Source: Pyropia yezoensis (lineage: Eukaryota > Rhodophyta > Bangiophyceae > Bangiales > Bangiaceae). From it: DNA of 64,000 nt. Location of the stretch: assembly GCA_009829735.1 (NCBI GenBank), contig CM020618.1, positions 24,351,346-24,415,345 of the forward strand, read 5' to 3'. Below, piece after piece: positions 55,244 through 64,000 of this stretch. Within the stretch, counting starts at the first letter, position 1; every line of letters begins with the position of its first letter. The position numbers were made by a program, and so were the translations under genes. The notes below the pieces were generated by a model, which was given only the letters and a program-made list of their open reading frames with translations, ran no database searches and had not been told where the DNA came from.

Positions 55244-55387
55244 GGCCTACGCGTATAGTGCTTCCTGTAAAAAATGGATGTTGACGGTACGTGAAGGTGA
55301 TGAAAATCGCTGTCTGAACCAATTGATCCCTCACCTCACGTCCCTTCAACATCCACCTTTTACAGGAAGCACAGTAGGGCCTACGCG
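55244..55387. mobile_element. Palindromic MITE, probably Mutator-like, with 10-bp target duplication
   Basis: GGCCTACGCG at 55244-55253 recurs at 55378-55387. Between them (55254-55377, 124 bp) are two arms of about 50 bases in inverted order: left TGCTTCCTGTAAAAAATGGA, right ending CACCTTTTACAGGAAGCA. Arms differ at a handful of sites, and the loop is about 20 bases. A 9-11 bp target duplication fits Mutator-like elements. It sits in the divergent space between the methyltransferase and Ran. Confidence 0.75.
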
Positions 55388-55897
55388 CCGTACTTGCGTC
55401 CGACAATGAGCAAGTTGTAGTACAAATACTGCAACTTGCAGTATTTATAAATCCATTCTCGTAGTGTCGTTTTTTTTTTAACCAGATGAGACTGGGAAGA
55501 GGTCTCTGCCAGAGACCGCTACACTTTGGAAATCTTTGAGACGTTCTAACGTTGGCCAATGAGCGGCCGGCCTTCCGGGCTACGGGTGTCCCGGCGCCGT
55601 GCTTTGGATCCAGCCACGTGCCCTGCTGTGCACGACGGTCGCCAATTGGCCAGCAACAATGATTTTTCTGTTTTTTTGAATGTCTTCTCTGGACGTTCGC
55701 GTCTCACACGCACGCTGTTGGCACGCGTCGTCGCTGCCTTCCCCCCACCCAAGGCGCACCGACCTTCATCGTAGGACATTCTACGCTTTTCTCGTGCCTG
55801 TCTACCCCCTGCCCCCGCGAGACTCCTGAGCCACTCTTTCTCTTACGCTTCCCGCCTGTGCCACCCGCTTTTGTCAAGGGCCCCTTCATCCCTGGTC
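55388..55897. promoter_or_regulatory. Ran upstream region
   Basis: Probable promoter and leader of Ran. AT-rich for this genome (for example TGCAGTATTTATAAATCC at about 55437). No specific element identified. Confidence 0.4.
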
Positions 55898-57178
55898 ATG
55901 GTACGTGATGTTGCACTTGCCGGTCCTGGAACACGCCTTTTGACCCTTGAGTGTCCGTTGCTCTGTTCGTGACTGTTGCATGCTATCCTGCTGGGTAGTC
56001 CGCGGCCATGGTGGGTCGTGGGGCGTCGGTGGGGTGTGACTCGCCGCATCGCTGCCGGCTGTTCGGGACCGCCTGGCCTCGTTGCGCGCTTCTTGGCGGT
56101 TGCACTGACCATTATTCTGTTTTGTTGCGCGCTGTTGTTTGCGTTGGCTCACCTCTGTGGTATCTGCTGTGCCGTTATGCTCCTCTTCTTCCCGCCCCTG
56201 TTTTTCCCTCGATTACCCATGATCAGGCCACCGCTGCGGCCACTGGGGACGCGACGCCCCAGTTCAAGCTCATCCTTGTGGGCGATGGTGGCGTCGGAAA
56301 GACAACGTTTGTGAAGCGCCATCTTTCTGGGGAGTTCCAGAAGAAGTATGTCGCCACGGTTGGCGTGGAGGTGCACCCGCTGAGCTTCCACACGAACTTC
56401 GGGCCCATCATCTTCCAGTGCTGGGACACGGCTGGTCAGGAGAAGTTTGGCGGCCTCCGCGATGGGTACTAGTACGTTTCGTGGCCGCGTCTGTCTGCCA
56501 TGGGTTGTGTGCACGTTTTCTACTACGATCGTGTACATGCTGTCGTTCGATGGGCTCCTGCGTAGGTCGTGTGAGCGAGTCGCAGTGTGTGTGTGTGTAG
56601 ATGGCACGGTGACCTCATTGTGAGATGCGTGTGATGCTGCGGCCTTGTCGAAACAGCGAACTAACGCAACTCCTTCCCATCCCATCTTATTCGTTGTCAA
56701 CTGTTCCTGTTCGTTATTTGATCTCTGCTGTCATTGCGCTCTCTCATGGTGTTATTCTCGCAGTATCCAGGGCCAGGCTGCCATCATCATGTTTGACGTC
56801 ACGTCCCGAGTGACCTACAAGAACGTTCCCAACTGGCATCGCGACCTCGTGCGCGTGTGCGAGGCCATCCCGACGGTGCTGTGCGGCAACAAGGTTGACA
56901 TTAAGGACCGCAAGGTCAAGGCGAAGGCCATCACCTACCACCGGAAGAAGAACCTCCAGTACTACGACATCTCGGCCAAGAGCAACTACAATTTCGAGAA
57001 GCCCTTCCTGTGGCTCGCGCGCAAGCTGGCTGGCAACCCCCAACTGACGTTTGTGGAAGCTCCCGCCCTGGCACCGGCCGACGTGGTCATTGATGATGCG
57101 CACAAGCGCCAGATGGAGGCGGACCTGGAGGCGGCGAAGAACGTGGCACTGCCTGGTGAGGATGAGGAGGACATGTAA
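55898..57178 (+). CDS. RAN: GTP-binding nuclear protein Ran
   Basis: Three exons: 55898..55900, 56227..56471 and 56764..57178, totalling 220 aa. Introns begin GTACGT, and phases 0 and 2 fit. The first coding exon is only the ATG. Exon 2 opens [20 protein letters not shown], then [12 protein letters not shown] (G1), [14 protein letters not shown] (switch I) and [17 protein letters not shown] (G3). Exon 3 has [26 protein letters not shown] (G4), [13 protein letters not shown] (G5) and an acidic end, EDEEDM. This is nearly invariant Ran. It drives nuclear import and export and spindle assembly. Human Ran has Thr where this one has Val in GGVGKT. Alternative: a longer exon in frame from 56008, with unlike sequence. 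Confidence 0.93.
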
Positions 57179-57814
57179 AATGGGACCGGCGGAGCTCCCT
57201 TTGCGTGGGGCGTCTGCGATAGGTTGGGATGTCTTGTTGTATAAATCAGTGTGTGTGTGTGCCTGCCCACTTTTCCTTTCTTCCATGTATGATCTATTTC
57301 GCTTGATAACGGAGAGAGCGCGTTCGCATTTGCTGACGGGCGGACGTGCTTTTACTAAACGCTCGTCTGCGCGGTTAGCAAGTGTGTTCGGCTCCGACAC
57401 GGGGCCTCGACGGATATGCATGTAGTGCAGGTGCTAGCGTCTGTCGCTCGATGCCGTCTGACGCCGCGGGCGGTGATCATCTCGTCAGCGCGAAACTCCG
57501 CGATCTGCGATCAATGTTCGGACGCTGCTTTCAGGACCCGCATCCTAAAGGCCGGTGCGCCCGGTGTTCGCAACGTGGTCGTGGGTGCGAACGGACAGAC
57601 AGCCGAGACCGCTGCCCATTTGAAGACACCCCCAGCCATTCGACGTGTGTGACGGGCGGTACTTGAGGCTGGCACGCGCTGGCAACGAAGTCGAGCCAAA
57701 ACGTACACCTCGAGAACTGCCGTTTTGAGTGAAGAGACCCGGCAACATGAGGGACCGTCAAAACAAAAAACAAGCAACCAAGAAGAGTAAAGCGCGCGCC
57801 GGAGAAAAGAGATC
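57179..57814. other. Convergent intergenic region
   Basis: Between Ran and the acyltransferase. A GT repeat occurs at about 57249-57260. No gene. Confidence 0.55.
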
Positions 57815-58897
57815 CTATGTGGGCCGAAGCACCGCACGCTCCCCGTCTGGCAGCGCCGAGTTGATCGACTCAAACGCCGCCTGCATCACCTGCATATCGT
57901 CTTCGGGTCCGTCGGAGGGGATGGGCGGGTGGACCGTCAGCGAGATTTGCTGCGCCGGGTACCGCAGCGGCACAATGGCGTCGTATGGCATGACCTCCCG
58001 GGTACCCTGGATGGTCACGGGCACCACTGGCACGCCCGCCGCTCGAGCAGCCTTGAAAGCACCCAGCCGGAAGCGCCCGAGCCGCCCCGACGTGGAGCGA
58101 GTACCCTCAGGAAAAACGACCATGGACGTCCCCGCTTTCATAAGCCGTACCATTCCCCGAAAGGTGGCCATAGCGGACTTGCGGTCGGACCGCTTGAGTG
58201 ACAGGTTGCCCGTCAGCGCCATGGCCCACCCAATGATGGGCACCCGAAAGATCTCCGCCTTGGACACGTACTTGAAGCGCCGCCGAAGGAACGCAATGGC
58301 GTAGACGTCCAGGTTGGACGCGTGGTTGGTCACGTACATGACGGGCGTGTCCATGCCGAGGAGCCGCTCGGGGTGAACTACCCGCGGTGCCAGGCCAACC
58401 GTGGCCAGAGAGATGCGGAGCCACGCGAGCGCCACCACATCGTGTGCGCGCCGGCGGACACGGTCAAACATAAGGATCGCGGGGTGCATCAGCACCATGG
58501 GCACGAAGAACAGAACCGACCACGCAAATGTGACGACGACAAAGAAAAGGCCCAGCACCCCCATTTTTGGCCGCCGCCGCTTCCCGTCTGCAGGCGCCGC
58601 CGTCGCCGCCGCCACATCCTCCCCAGCACCGCCAGTACCGCCACCCGTCGGCGGGGCCCCGCCGCCCCGCGCCACCGCCACCACCACCCGCCGAGCAAAG
58701 TGGGAGGGAGTGGCAACGGCGACACGCCGTTGGTGGCCCCCAGCAACCCCCACCCCATACGGCAAGACGCACCCGCGGGAGGCCCCCGCCAAGCCCGCTG
58801 GCGGGCCCCGCTGCAGGCCGACACGGCCAGCACCAACCGCGGGGTGGGGACCCCGCCCGGCGCGCACACCCCCAGCAACGAATGCCAGACCTGCCAT
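57815..58897 (-). CDS. 1-acyl-sn-glycerol-3-phosphate acyltransferase (plastid-type LPAAT)
   Basis: Single exon, 360 aa. Residues 1-105 are Gly/Ala/Arg-rich and basic, like a plastid transit peptide. A double hydrophobic segment follows (about 111-143, VLGLFFVVVTFAWSVLFFV). Catalytic motifs are complete: VTNHASNLDVYAI (NHx4D, near residue 190), KAEIFRVPIIGWAM, VVFPEGTRS (near 257) and VPVVPVTIQGTREV. The PlsC enzyme adds the second acyl chain to make phosphatidic acid. Closest kind: plant plastid LPAT1. Length is usual once the transit part is removed. Start chosen at the first ATG of the open frame. Confidence 0.93.
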   Translation of the reverse strand: MAGLAFVAGGVRAGRGPHPAVGAGRVGLQRGPPAGLAGASRGCVLPYGVGVAGGHQRRVAVATPSHFARRVVVAVARGGGAPPTGGGTGGAGEDVAAATAAPADGKRRRPKMGVLGLFFVVVTFAWSVLFFVPMVLMHPAILMFDRVRRRAHDVVALAWLRISLATVGLAPRVVHPERLLGMDTPVMYVTNHASNLDVYAIAFLRRRFKYVSKAEIFRVPIIGWAMALTGNLSLKRSDRKSAMATFRGMVRLMKAGTSMVVFPEGTRSTSGRLGRFRLGAFKAARAAGVPVVPVTIQGTREVMPYDAIVPLRYPAQQISLTVHPPIPSDGPEDDMQVMQAAFESINSALPDGERAVLRPT

Positions 58898-59188
58898 GCC
58901 AAAGGCCAGTCACTCACCCACTGCCCCCCACACCCCCTCCCCCCCGACCCCACCGCACCGCTCGCGCCTCAACTTGGTCGGCGCAACCCCCCCGCAAGGC
59001 CACCGCCTGGGCGGAGGCGGGCTTCTCGTCGGCAAGTCGGGCGTCCGCTCACCCGCTCTCTCCCAACATCTCCAGTGCGCCCAGATTGAGGAGCCCAACG
59101 TTGCCGGCGGATGTGGCCCGCCCATTGTCGCGCGACACAGGGAGGCAAAACAAATAGCATTGCAGACGATGCAAGTTTCTGTCCTAGC
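58898..59188. other. Acyltransferase upstream region
   Basis: C-rich; no gene. It ends at the MITE target site. Confidence 0.5.
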
Positions 59189-59551
59189 ACGGGGGGTAGG
59201 GTTGTGCAACACGCCCCTTTTTGCCAGGCGTGTCGGCGTGACACGCTACAACACGGTACAACACGCCGTTTCGCGGCGACCACACCCAACACGCCCGAAG
59301 TGACCCCCCGACATTAGCCAAACTACCTTCATTTAATGTCACATTACCTGGTTCGGAGAATTAAATAGAGCCTCAGGCGACCCAGAGTGACAACTCTCGC
59401 CAAGTCTGGCGCCTATCATCCCTAACACGCCCCGAACACGCCCTTCCTATTGGCGGGCGTGTCGGCGTGACACGCCTAAAACACGAATTAGACATGCCTG
59501 GGGCGTGTTCGTGTACACGCCCCAGGCGTGTTGCGCAACCCTAGCGGGGGG
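59189..59551. mobile_element. hAT-like MITE, 347 bp, with 8-bp target duplication
   Basis: The element spans 59197-59543. Terminal repeats are TAGGGTTGTGCAACACGCC on the left and, read inward from the right, TAGGGTTGCGCAACACGCC, differing at one of 19. Flanks ACGGGGGG (59189-59196) and GCGGGGGG (59544-59551) differ at one of eight. ACACGCC and GGCGTGT words repeat inside both ends. No ORF. Ends resemble those of the larger element at 30.8 kb (TAGGCTTGGGTACCACGCCC), suggesting one hAT-like family. Confidence 0.8.
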
Positions 59552-61194
59552 AGAGCTCCCGCACCCCCAGTTAAGGGCGGACATTAGAGTTCAGAGGGAA
59601 TACTGCATTACATCCAACACGTGCCACGTTCGGGCGACTTCTCTCTCGATACGACTTCCTGGTTGGACGAGAGAAAAGATATACGACCATACGCAGCAAG
59701 AAAAAAAGAAGCAAGAACACAAAAGAAATAACAAGAGAAAAAAGAGGTACAGCCGTATCTCTTCCGTAGCACAGAAAAATGCCTCGTAAAGAGAGCCATT
59801 TTTTCCATGCATAAAAAGTCAATGGTTCAAAGTGGTTCGGCAATTAGTCCGCGCGCGAATGCAACTTTCAGGGGCTCTCGCACTTGTATATAAGTTTTAC
59901 AATTCTCCCGGGAATCCGTCTGATCCACAGCGCAAATCGAACGGCCCCACCCGCTCCTGCCAGAGCCCACGGTCAGATCCGGACATGAGAGCGAAAGGAC
60001 AAGGAAACAGCGGCGGAGGAGGCCGAAGCAGAGGCCGACGATGCCTTGCTCGCTGCTGCAGAGGAAATGTGCCTTGCCATTTTGCTTGACGATTAAAGAC
60101 ACACTGGCTGTTCTTTCACATGACCTGTGTACTCTGGACATTCCTTTGTACATCTTCTAGGCTCCTATATCTTCGCTCAGGTTCCCCTGGGTGCCCCGTG
60201 TGCGACTTGCGCGCATGCCGGGGAGGAAGATACGCCGACCAACCCAAGAAAGAGACCTTCTGGGATGCGGGGAAATAACTGAGCTGCTCTTGTTCCCGTG
60301 CAACGATCCCCTTCCGCCTTAGAGAACCTGCTCCCCCTTGGGCTGTCTTGTGTGACTTCGTCGTTGCTGTGGCGATGCCCGTGAGGCACTGTGCGCTTTT
60401 TCATTGAGAAGAAATGTGCTGATTCCATGTCGATTTTCCACGCAAGAGGCCCTCCAGAGCAGCCCCAGGCAGCTGTGTTCCATTTCTCATCAGACACGTC
60501 GCTTGAACCCTGGAATAGTATGACAATTTTCAGTATATGCCATATTTGCTCCTGACACAGCGCTCTGGGCCAATGGCTGATCCTGAATCGCTCTGAACTC
60601 TAGTGTCCGCTCTGGGCACGCCTTAACTGGGGGTGCCCGTGGGGTCCCGGACCAAGCGTCTGCTCGGCACGCGCGTGCGCGCGTTCGCAGAGAGGCAGTC
60701 TGGAACCCCCCCCTGTTGAGACTGCGCTCATGAAGCCGAAGGTTGGGAGTGGCCGTGCCAACAGCCGTGCGCGCACCGCACTCGGATAGGGCGGGGTCTC
60801 GCCGGGCTGTGGCCCAGAGCCCCCACGGTGGCCATCGCCCGAGATCCGGTTGGGGGGCGGGCGTGCGTCAGGAAAGGACACGGCCCCTCGACCGTTGGCA
60901 GGGGGCACGCCACGCCAGCGTTGGGGGGGAGACGTGCTTTCCCCCCCTGAGCACGTGCCGTCGCCGCCCCGCGGGCGCATTCCACCCGTCCCGTCCCGTC
61001 CCGTCCCGCGTCGGTCGGCACGCCCCCCTTTCCCCCCCCTCCGCCCCCTCCCACCCGGCGGCTGTGACCTGGGCCGCGGCCAGGCGGCGGAGACTCCCTG
61101 CCGGGGACCCTGTCGTTCCCCGTCTCGGGGCCTGCCGTTCCCCCACTCCCCCCCCCTGTCACAGTCTTTTTGTGTCGTCACCCCCGGTGTGGCC
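59552..61194. other. Intergenic
   Basis: 59560-60600 is AT-richer, with A runs at about 59695-59740; no protein recognised. 60600-61194 is C/G-rich and probably the promoter and leader of the NTPase-like gene. Confidence 0.5.
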
Positions 61195-64000
61195 ATGGCC
61201 ACGTCCTTTTGCTACCCCGGCGGCTGGGGCGCCCTGCGCCCGCCCGGTGGCGGTAGCGCAGCGGGTACGGCCGCCACCGGCGCTGCTGCCGGCGGGGCGC
61301 ACCCGCTGGGCCCCCGCACCCGCCCGCCGCTGCTGCCCGACCGCCCCGGCGCTGGCGGCCGGCGGCGGGTGGACAAGCGCCCCCGCCTGCCGCCGCTGCC
61401 GCTGTCGTCGTCGTCGTCGCCGTCGCGGCCGCCGCTGCTGGGGGTTACCCCGTCGGGGGCGGCGCCGGCAGGCGGGGCGGCCGTGGTGGTTGCCCACCTG
61501 GGGGGGGGTGACGGCGCGACGGGTCGCCCCGTTAGTGGCGGGGGGGGGGGCGGCGTCGTTGGTGGCAGCGGCGCCGGCGGCGGCGCCGGCGGCGGTGCGG
61601 GCGGGGGGGGTGGCCTCGTTGGTGGCGGCGGTGGCATTGACGGGGGGGTGACGGGGGGGGTGGGCGGCGCGGATGAGATTGTGGCCGCGTGGGAGGCGGT
61701 TGCGCCGGCCGCGGCGCGGCCGGCGGCGGCTTCGGTGGGCGTCTCGTCTGCGGCGGCCGCGGCTGCGGCAGCCGCGGCGGCGGCAGCGGCAGCGTCACCC
61801 GAGGAGCTTGCGGATGCCGCCCGGGCGGCGTGTTGGCGGCGCCGCTTGCTGGGCGGCTGGTGGGGGGTGGCCGAGCTGGGGGGGGCAGAGGGCGTCGCGA
61901 CCGCCTTTGGCGGACACCCCGCACCTGGCACTGCTGACGCGGCTGCGGCCGCGGCAGCGGCGTCGGGCGACAAGACGGCGGCCGGGTCATCGTCCTTGTC
62001 ATCATCTTCGGCGGCGGTGACGGTCGAGTCAACCACCACCCCCTTCCTTCCCGATGGGTGCATGCCGTTTGTTGGCCGCGACGCCGAGCTCTACACCCTC
62101 TTTGTCGTCAATGCGCGCAACAACGTGCGGCTCACCCGGGACGACTGGTCCCTTGCCGACATGCGGCTGGCCGTGGCGGGCCAGGCGTTTGCGTCGGGCA
62201 AGACCGCCCTCGGCCGCGCGTTTGTGTCAGAGCTTCGCAAGCCCGCCGTGCAGGCGCGGCTGCTCGAAATGGCCGCCGCGGACGCGGAAGCGGAAGCAGC
62301 CGCAGGCGCGGCCACCGCCGGGGTCAGTGAGGCTGCGGGCCCGTCCGCGGCCGCGGCGCTCCCCTTTGCCGTCGACCCTGCCGACGCCGATGCCGGCGGT
62401 CCGCCCGATGCGGGGGCGGCGGCGACCACGTCCGCCGCGGATGCGCGCAAGAGGCCGCTGGAGCTGTCAGCCGCCGCGGTGATTGCCGAGCTCCAGCACA
62501 TGAGCACCGCCACCCCCGTGTACGTTGACTGCTCGCTGGCGCGGGGGGCTGAGACGCGCCACGGGTCAGACATGGCGGCTCTTCCGCTGCTGTTTGCGGG
62601 TGCGCTCACCGACGCGGGCTTCCACGTGCCCGCCGACGGGGATGACCGGGCGGCAGGGACGGCCGCCTCGGGGGGGGGTGCGGGTGCAGGGGCGGGTACG
62701 GTGGGGGCCCCCGCTGCGGGTGTCGCCGCCGCAGCTGCCCGGCGCGCGCCGGTCCCCTCCCCAGACCCTCCGACAGTTGCGTCGCTGCTGATGGACGCGG
62801 TGCACCCACCGCCGCCGCAGCGCCCGTCCCGACGGCCGCTCTTCCTCCACGTGGACAATGTGGGGGACTTGTCCCCCCGCGCGGCGGCTGCGCTGCGGGA
62901 CAATATCGGCGCGCTGTGGCATTGTCTGCACGTGGCGGCGGTGACGCTCGGGCGCTATCCGCCCGTTTACGTCTACCTCTCTGGCCGGGGGGCCCCCTTT
63001 CTCGACTCGGGCGCCCGGCGGTGCGGGTATGGCACCGTTGGGGTGGTGCTGGACATGCTCCGCCCCCCGCACATCCGCGCCATCCGGGCCTCGCTTACCC
63101 GCCGGGAGCGACTGGTGCTCCCCGGCCTTCGTGGGGGGGGGCGGGTGCTGGACCGGAAGCTCGTGGAGATGTGCGGTGGCAATGTGTATTTGCTGCTGCT
63201 GAGCTTGCGGTTCCTCCACCACGCCGCCGCCGACGGGTCCGTGTCGCTGAGCAGCGCGGCGGGGATTGACCGGGCGCTCGCGGCGGCGTGGGGTGTGTTT
63301 GAGACCATCCCAGAGGTGGTGGCGGAGCTGGCGCCCCGGGGGCTGGGCGGGGGGCGCGGCCGCAATGCGGGGCCTCCCCCGTTTGGAATTGGCGTCGGCG
63401 ATGGCTGGGAGGGCGGCGCCGGTGGCTATGATGGGGTTGCGTACGGCGACGTGGGCGCGGGCGCCCGCACCCCTGAGGAGCGCAGCGGGATTGGGCGGCT
63501 GCTGGACGTGTCGGCGTTTGGGGTGCCCGTCACGGGCGACGACCTCTTCTCGGTGGGCGGGCGCGGTGAGCGGCTGAGCCGGCTGGTGGCCACCCTGGAC
63601 CTGTCACTGCTTCCGGTGGAGGCGGCATCACCGCGGGGAGCGGGGGGTGGGGGGGGGGGGCGTCGCCGCGTCCGCGCAGTCGGGGCTGCCACGGACGGCC
63701 TGGGGGAGGGGGGGGCGACCGGCCGGGAGAGTGGCGAAACGGGGACGTCTGGCCGTGGGGACGCTGAGGTGGGCGCGTCGGTACCCGCCGCCGATGCGGA
63801 CGACGATGACGATGACGACGACTCGGATGACGAGGAGGAGGCTGCAGCGCCCTCCTCCCCGTCCTACCTCCTGTTCCTTCCCGGCTTTATGCGGCGGCAC
63901 CTGGTGGCGCGCCTGACCACCCCCCCCTCGCCCTCTGCTGGCGGGGGCCTGTCAGCAACGCCCGTCCTCCCGCCTCCCACGTTTGCACCCTTCCAGCCCG
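61195..64000 (+). CDS. Large P-loop NTPase-like protein, 3' end outside window
   Basis: The frame starting MATSFCYPGGWG at 61195 (ATG in GCCATGG context) has no stop for 935 codons and leaves the window. The first 270 residues are Gly/Ala/Ser-rich. Ordinary sequence starts at PFLPDGCMPFVGRDAELYTL (near residue 283), followed by MRLAVAGQAFASGKTALG, a clear Walker A (GQAFASGKT, about residue 330). A Walker B candidate is PLFLHVDNVGDL (about 548), then PVYVYLSGRGAPFLDSG, and an acidic run of Asp and Glu at about 865-880 before YLLFLPGFMRRHL. It resembles STAND/AAA-type ATPases and, loosely, the RHS/Crinkler ATPase group; that last point is a guess. Function unknown. Codon use matches neighbours. 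Confidence 0.6.
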   Translation, partial: MATSFCYPGGWGALRPPGGGSAAGTAATGAAAGGAHPLGPRTRPPLLPDRPGAGGRRRVDKRPRLPPLPLSSSSSPSRPPLLGVTPSGAAPAGGAAVVVAHLGGGDGATGRPVSGGGGGGVVGGSGAGGGAGGGAGGGGGLVGGGGGIDGGVTGGVGGADEIVAAWEAVAPAAARPAAASVGVSSAAAAAAAAAAAAAAASPEELADAARAACWRRRLLGGWWGVAELGGAEGVATAFGGHPAPGTADAAAAAAAASGDKTAAGSSSLSSSSAAVTVESTTTPFLPDGCMPFVGRDAELYTLFVVNARNNVRLTRDDWSLADMRLAVAGQAFASGKTALGRAFVSELRKPAVQARLLEMAAADAEAEAAAGAATAGVSEAAGPSAAAALPFAVDPADADAGGPPDAGAAATTSAADARKRPLELSAAAVIAELQHMSTATPVYVDCSLARGAETRHGSDMAALPLLFAGALTDAGFHVPADGDDRAAGTAASGGGAGAGAGTVGAPAAGVAAAAARRAPVPSPDPPTVASLLMDAVHPPPPQRPSRRPLFLHVDNVGDLSPRAAAALRDNIGALWHCLHVAAVTLGRYPPVYVYLSGRGAPFLDSGARRCGYGTVGVVLDMLRPPHIRAIRASLTRRERLVLPGLRGGGRVLDRKLVEMCGGNVYLLLLSLRFLHHAAADGSVSLSSAAGIDRALAAAWGVFETIPEVVAELAPRGLGGGRGRNAGPPPFGIGVGDGWEGGAGGYDGVAYGDVGAGARTPEERSGIGRLLDVSAFGVPVTGDDLFSVGGRGERLSRLVATLDLSLLPVEAASPRGAGGGGGGRRRVRAVGAATDGLGEGGATGRESGETGTSGRGDAEVGASVPAADADDDDDDDDSDDEEEAAAPSSPSYLLFLPGFMRRHLVARLTTPPSPSAGGGLSATPVLPPPTFAPFQP

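Noticed and set aside
61212-62903. Minus-strand ORFs under the NTPase-like gene.
   Set aside because: Shadows of the GC-rich plus-strand frame, which has the P-loop motifs.
1-64000. CRISPR arrays, prophage, retroviral or LTR elements, and rRNA genes.
   Set aside because: No repeat-spacer pattern, no reverse transcriptase, integrase, capsid or envelope signature and no rRNA sequence were seen.

Overview
The window is nuclear DNA of a eukaryotic photosynthetic alga. It is very GC-rich, full of C/G homopolymers and GGC/CCG trinucleotide runs, and its genes are short to medium with few small GT-AG introns. A plastid TatA/Tha4 gene, a PsbW-like photosystem II subunit, a plastid-type lysophosphatidate acyltransferase and the general style of the proteins suggest a red alga of the Porphyra/Pyropia (Bangiales) kind. 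That assignment is inference. No bacterial operon, rRNA, tRNA or CRISPR array is visible.

Layout. 1-3.0 kb: a Plavaka-like DNA transposase gene with one intron, cut by the window edge. 3.0-7.5 kb: non-coding, ending in extreme poly-C/poly-G and CCACC sequence that holds a 74-bp inverted repeat. 7.5-9.2 kb: a secreted LPMO-like copper oxygenase whose N-terminal histidine codon lies just before an intron. 9.2-15 kb: GGC/CCG-rich sequence open in many frames. 14.9-16.4 kb: a CRAL-TRIO-like gene and a small unknown gene, both minus strand. 17.9-20.2 kb: low-complexity sequence with one orphan exon. 20.4-22.1 kb: a divergent pair of thylakoid genes (psbW-like, tatA). 22.7-27.4 kb: CAND1. 29.2-30.5 kb: a four-exon Maf pyrophosphatase. 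30.8-31.95 kb: a non-autonomous hAT-like element with an exact 8-bp target duplication. 32.5-34 kb: coding-like minus-strand sequence in shifting frames. 34.8-39.6 kb: two tandem secreted NTF2-like paralogues. 40.5-41.15 kb: a foldback element with 280-bp arms. 42.6-46.2 kb: a 1184-residue malectin/PKD/PA14/IPT/glucose-dehydrogenase-propeller protein. 46.6-58.9 kb: a compact housekeeping block (LSM3, RNA polymerase III subunit RPC25, a 2OG-Fe(II) oxygenase, COG6, a YtqB-type methyltransferase, Ran, an acyltransferase). 59.2 kb: a 347-bp hAT-like MITE. 61.2 kb to the end: a P-loop NTPase-like gene running off the window.

Genes are mostly single and divergent or convergent, and cover ordinary cell functions: cullin regulation, nuclear transport, RNA processing and transcription, Golgi tethering, plastid protein and lipid biogenesis. 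The two surface-type proteins (LPMO-like and the malectin/PA14/propeller protein) and the NTF2-like pair look like cell-wall or secreted functions. Introns favour the 5' splice site GTACGT. Most splice models here were fixed by reading-frame phase plus family alignment from memory and need transcript confirmation.
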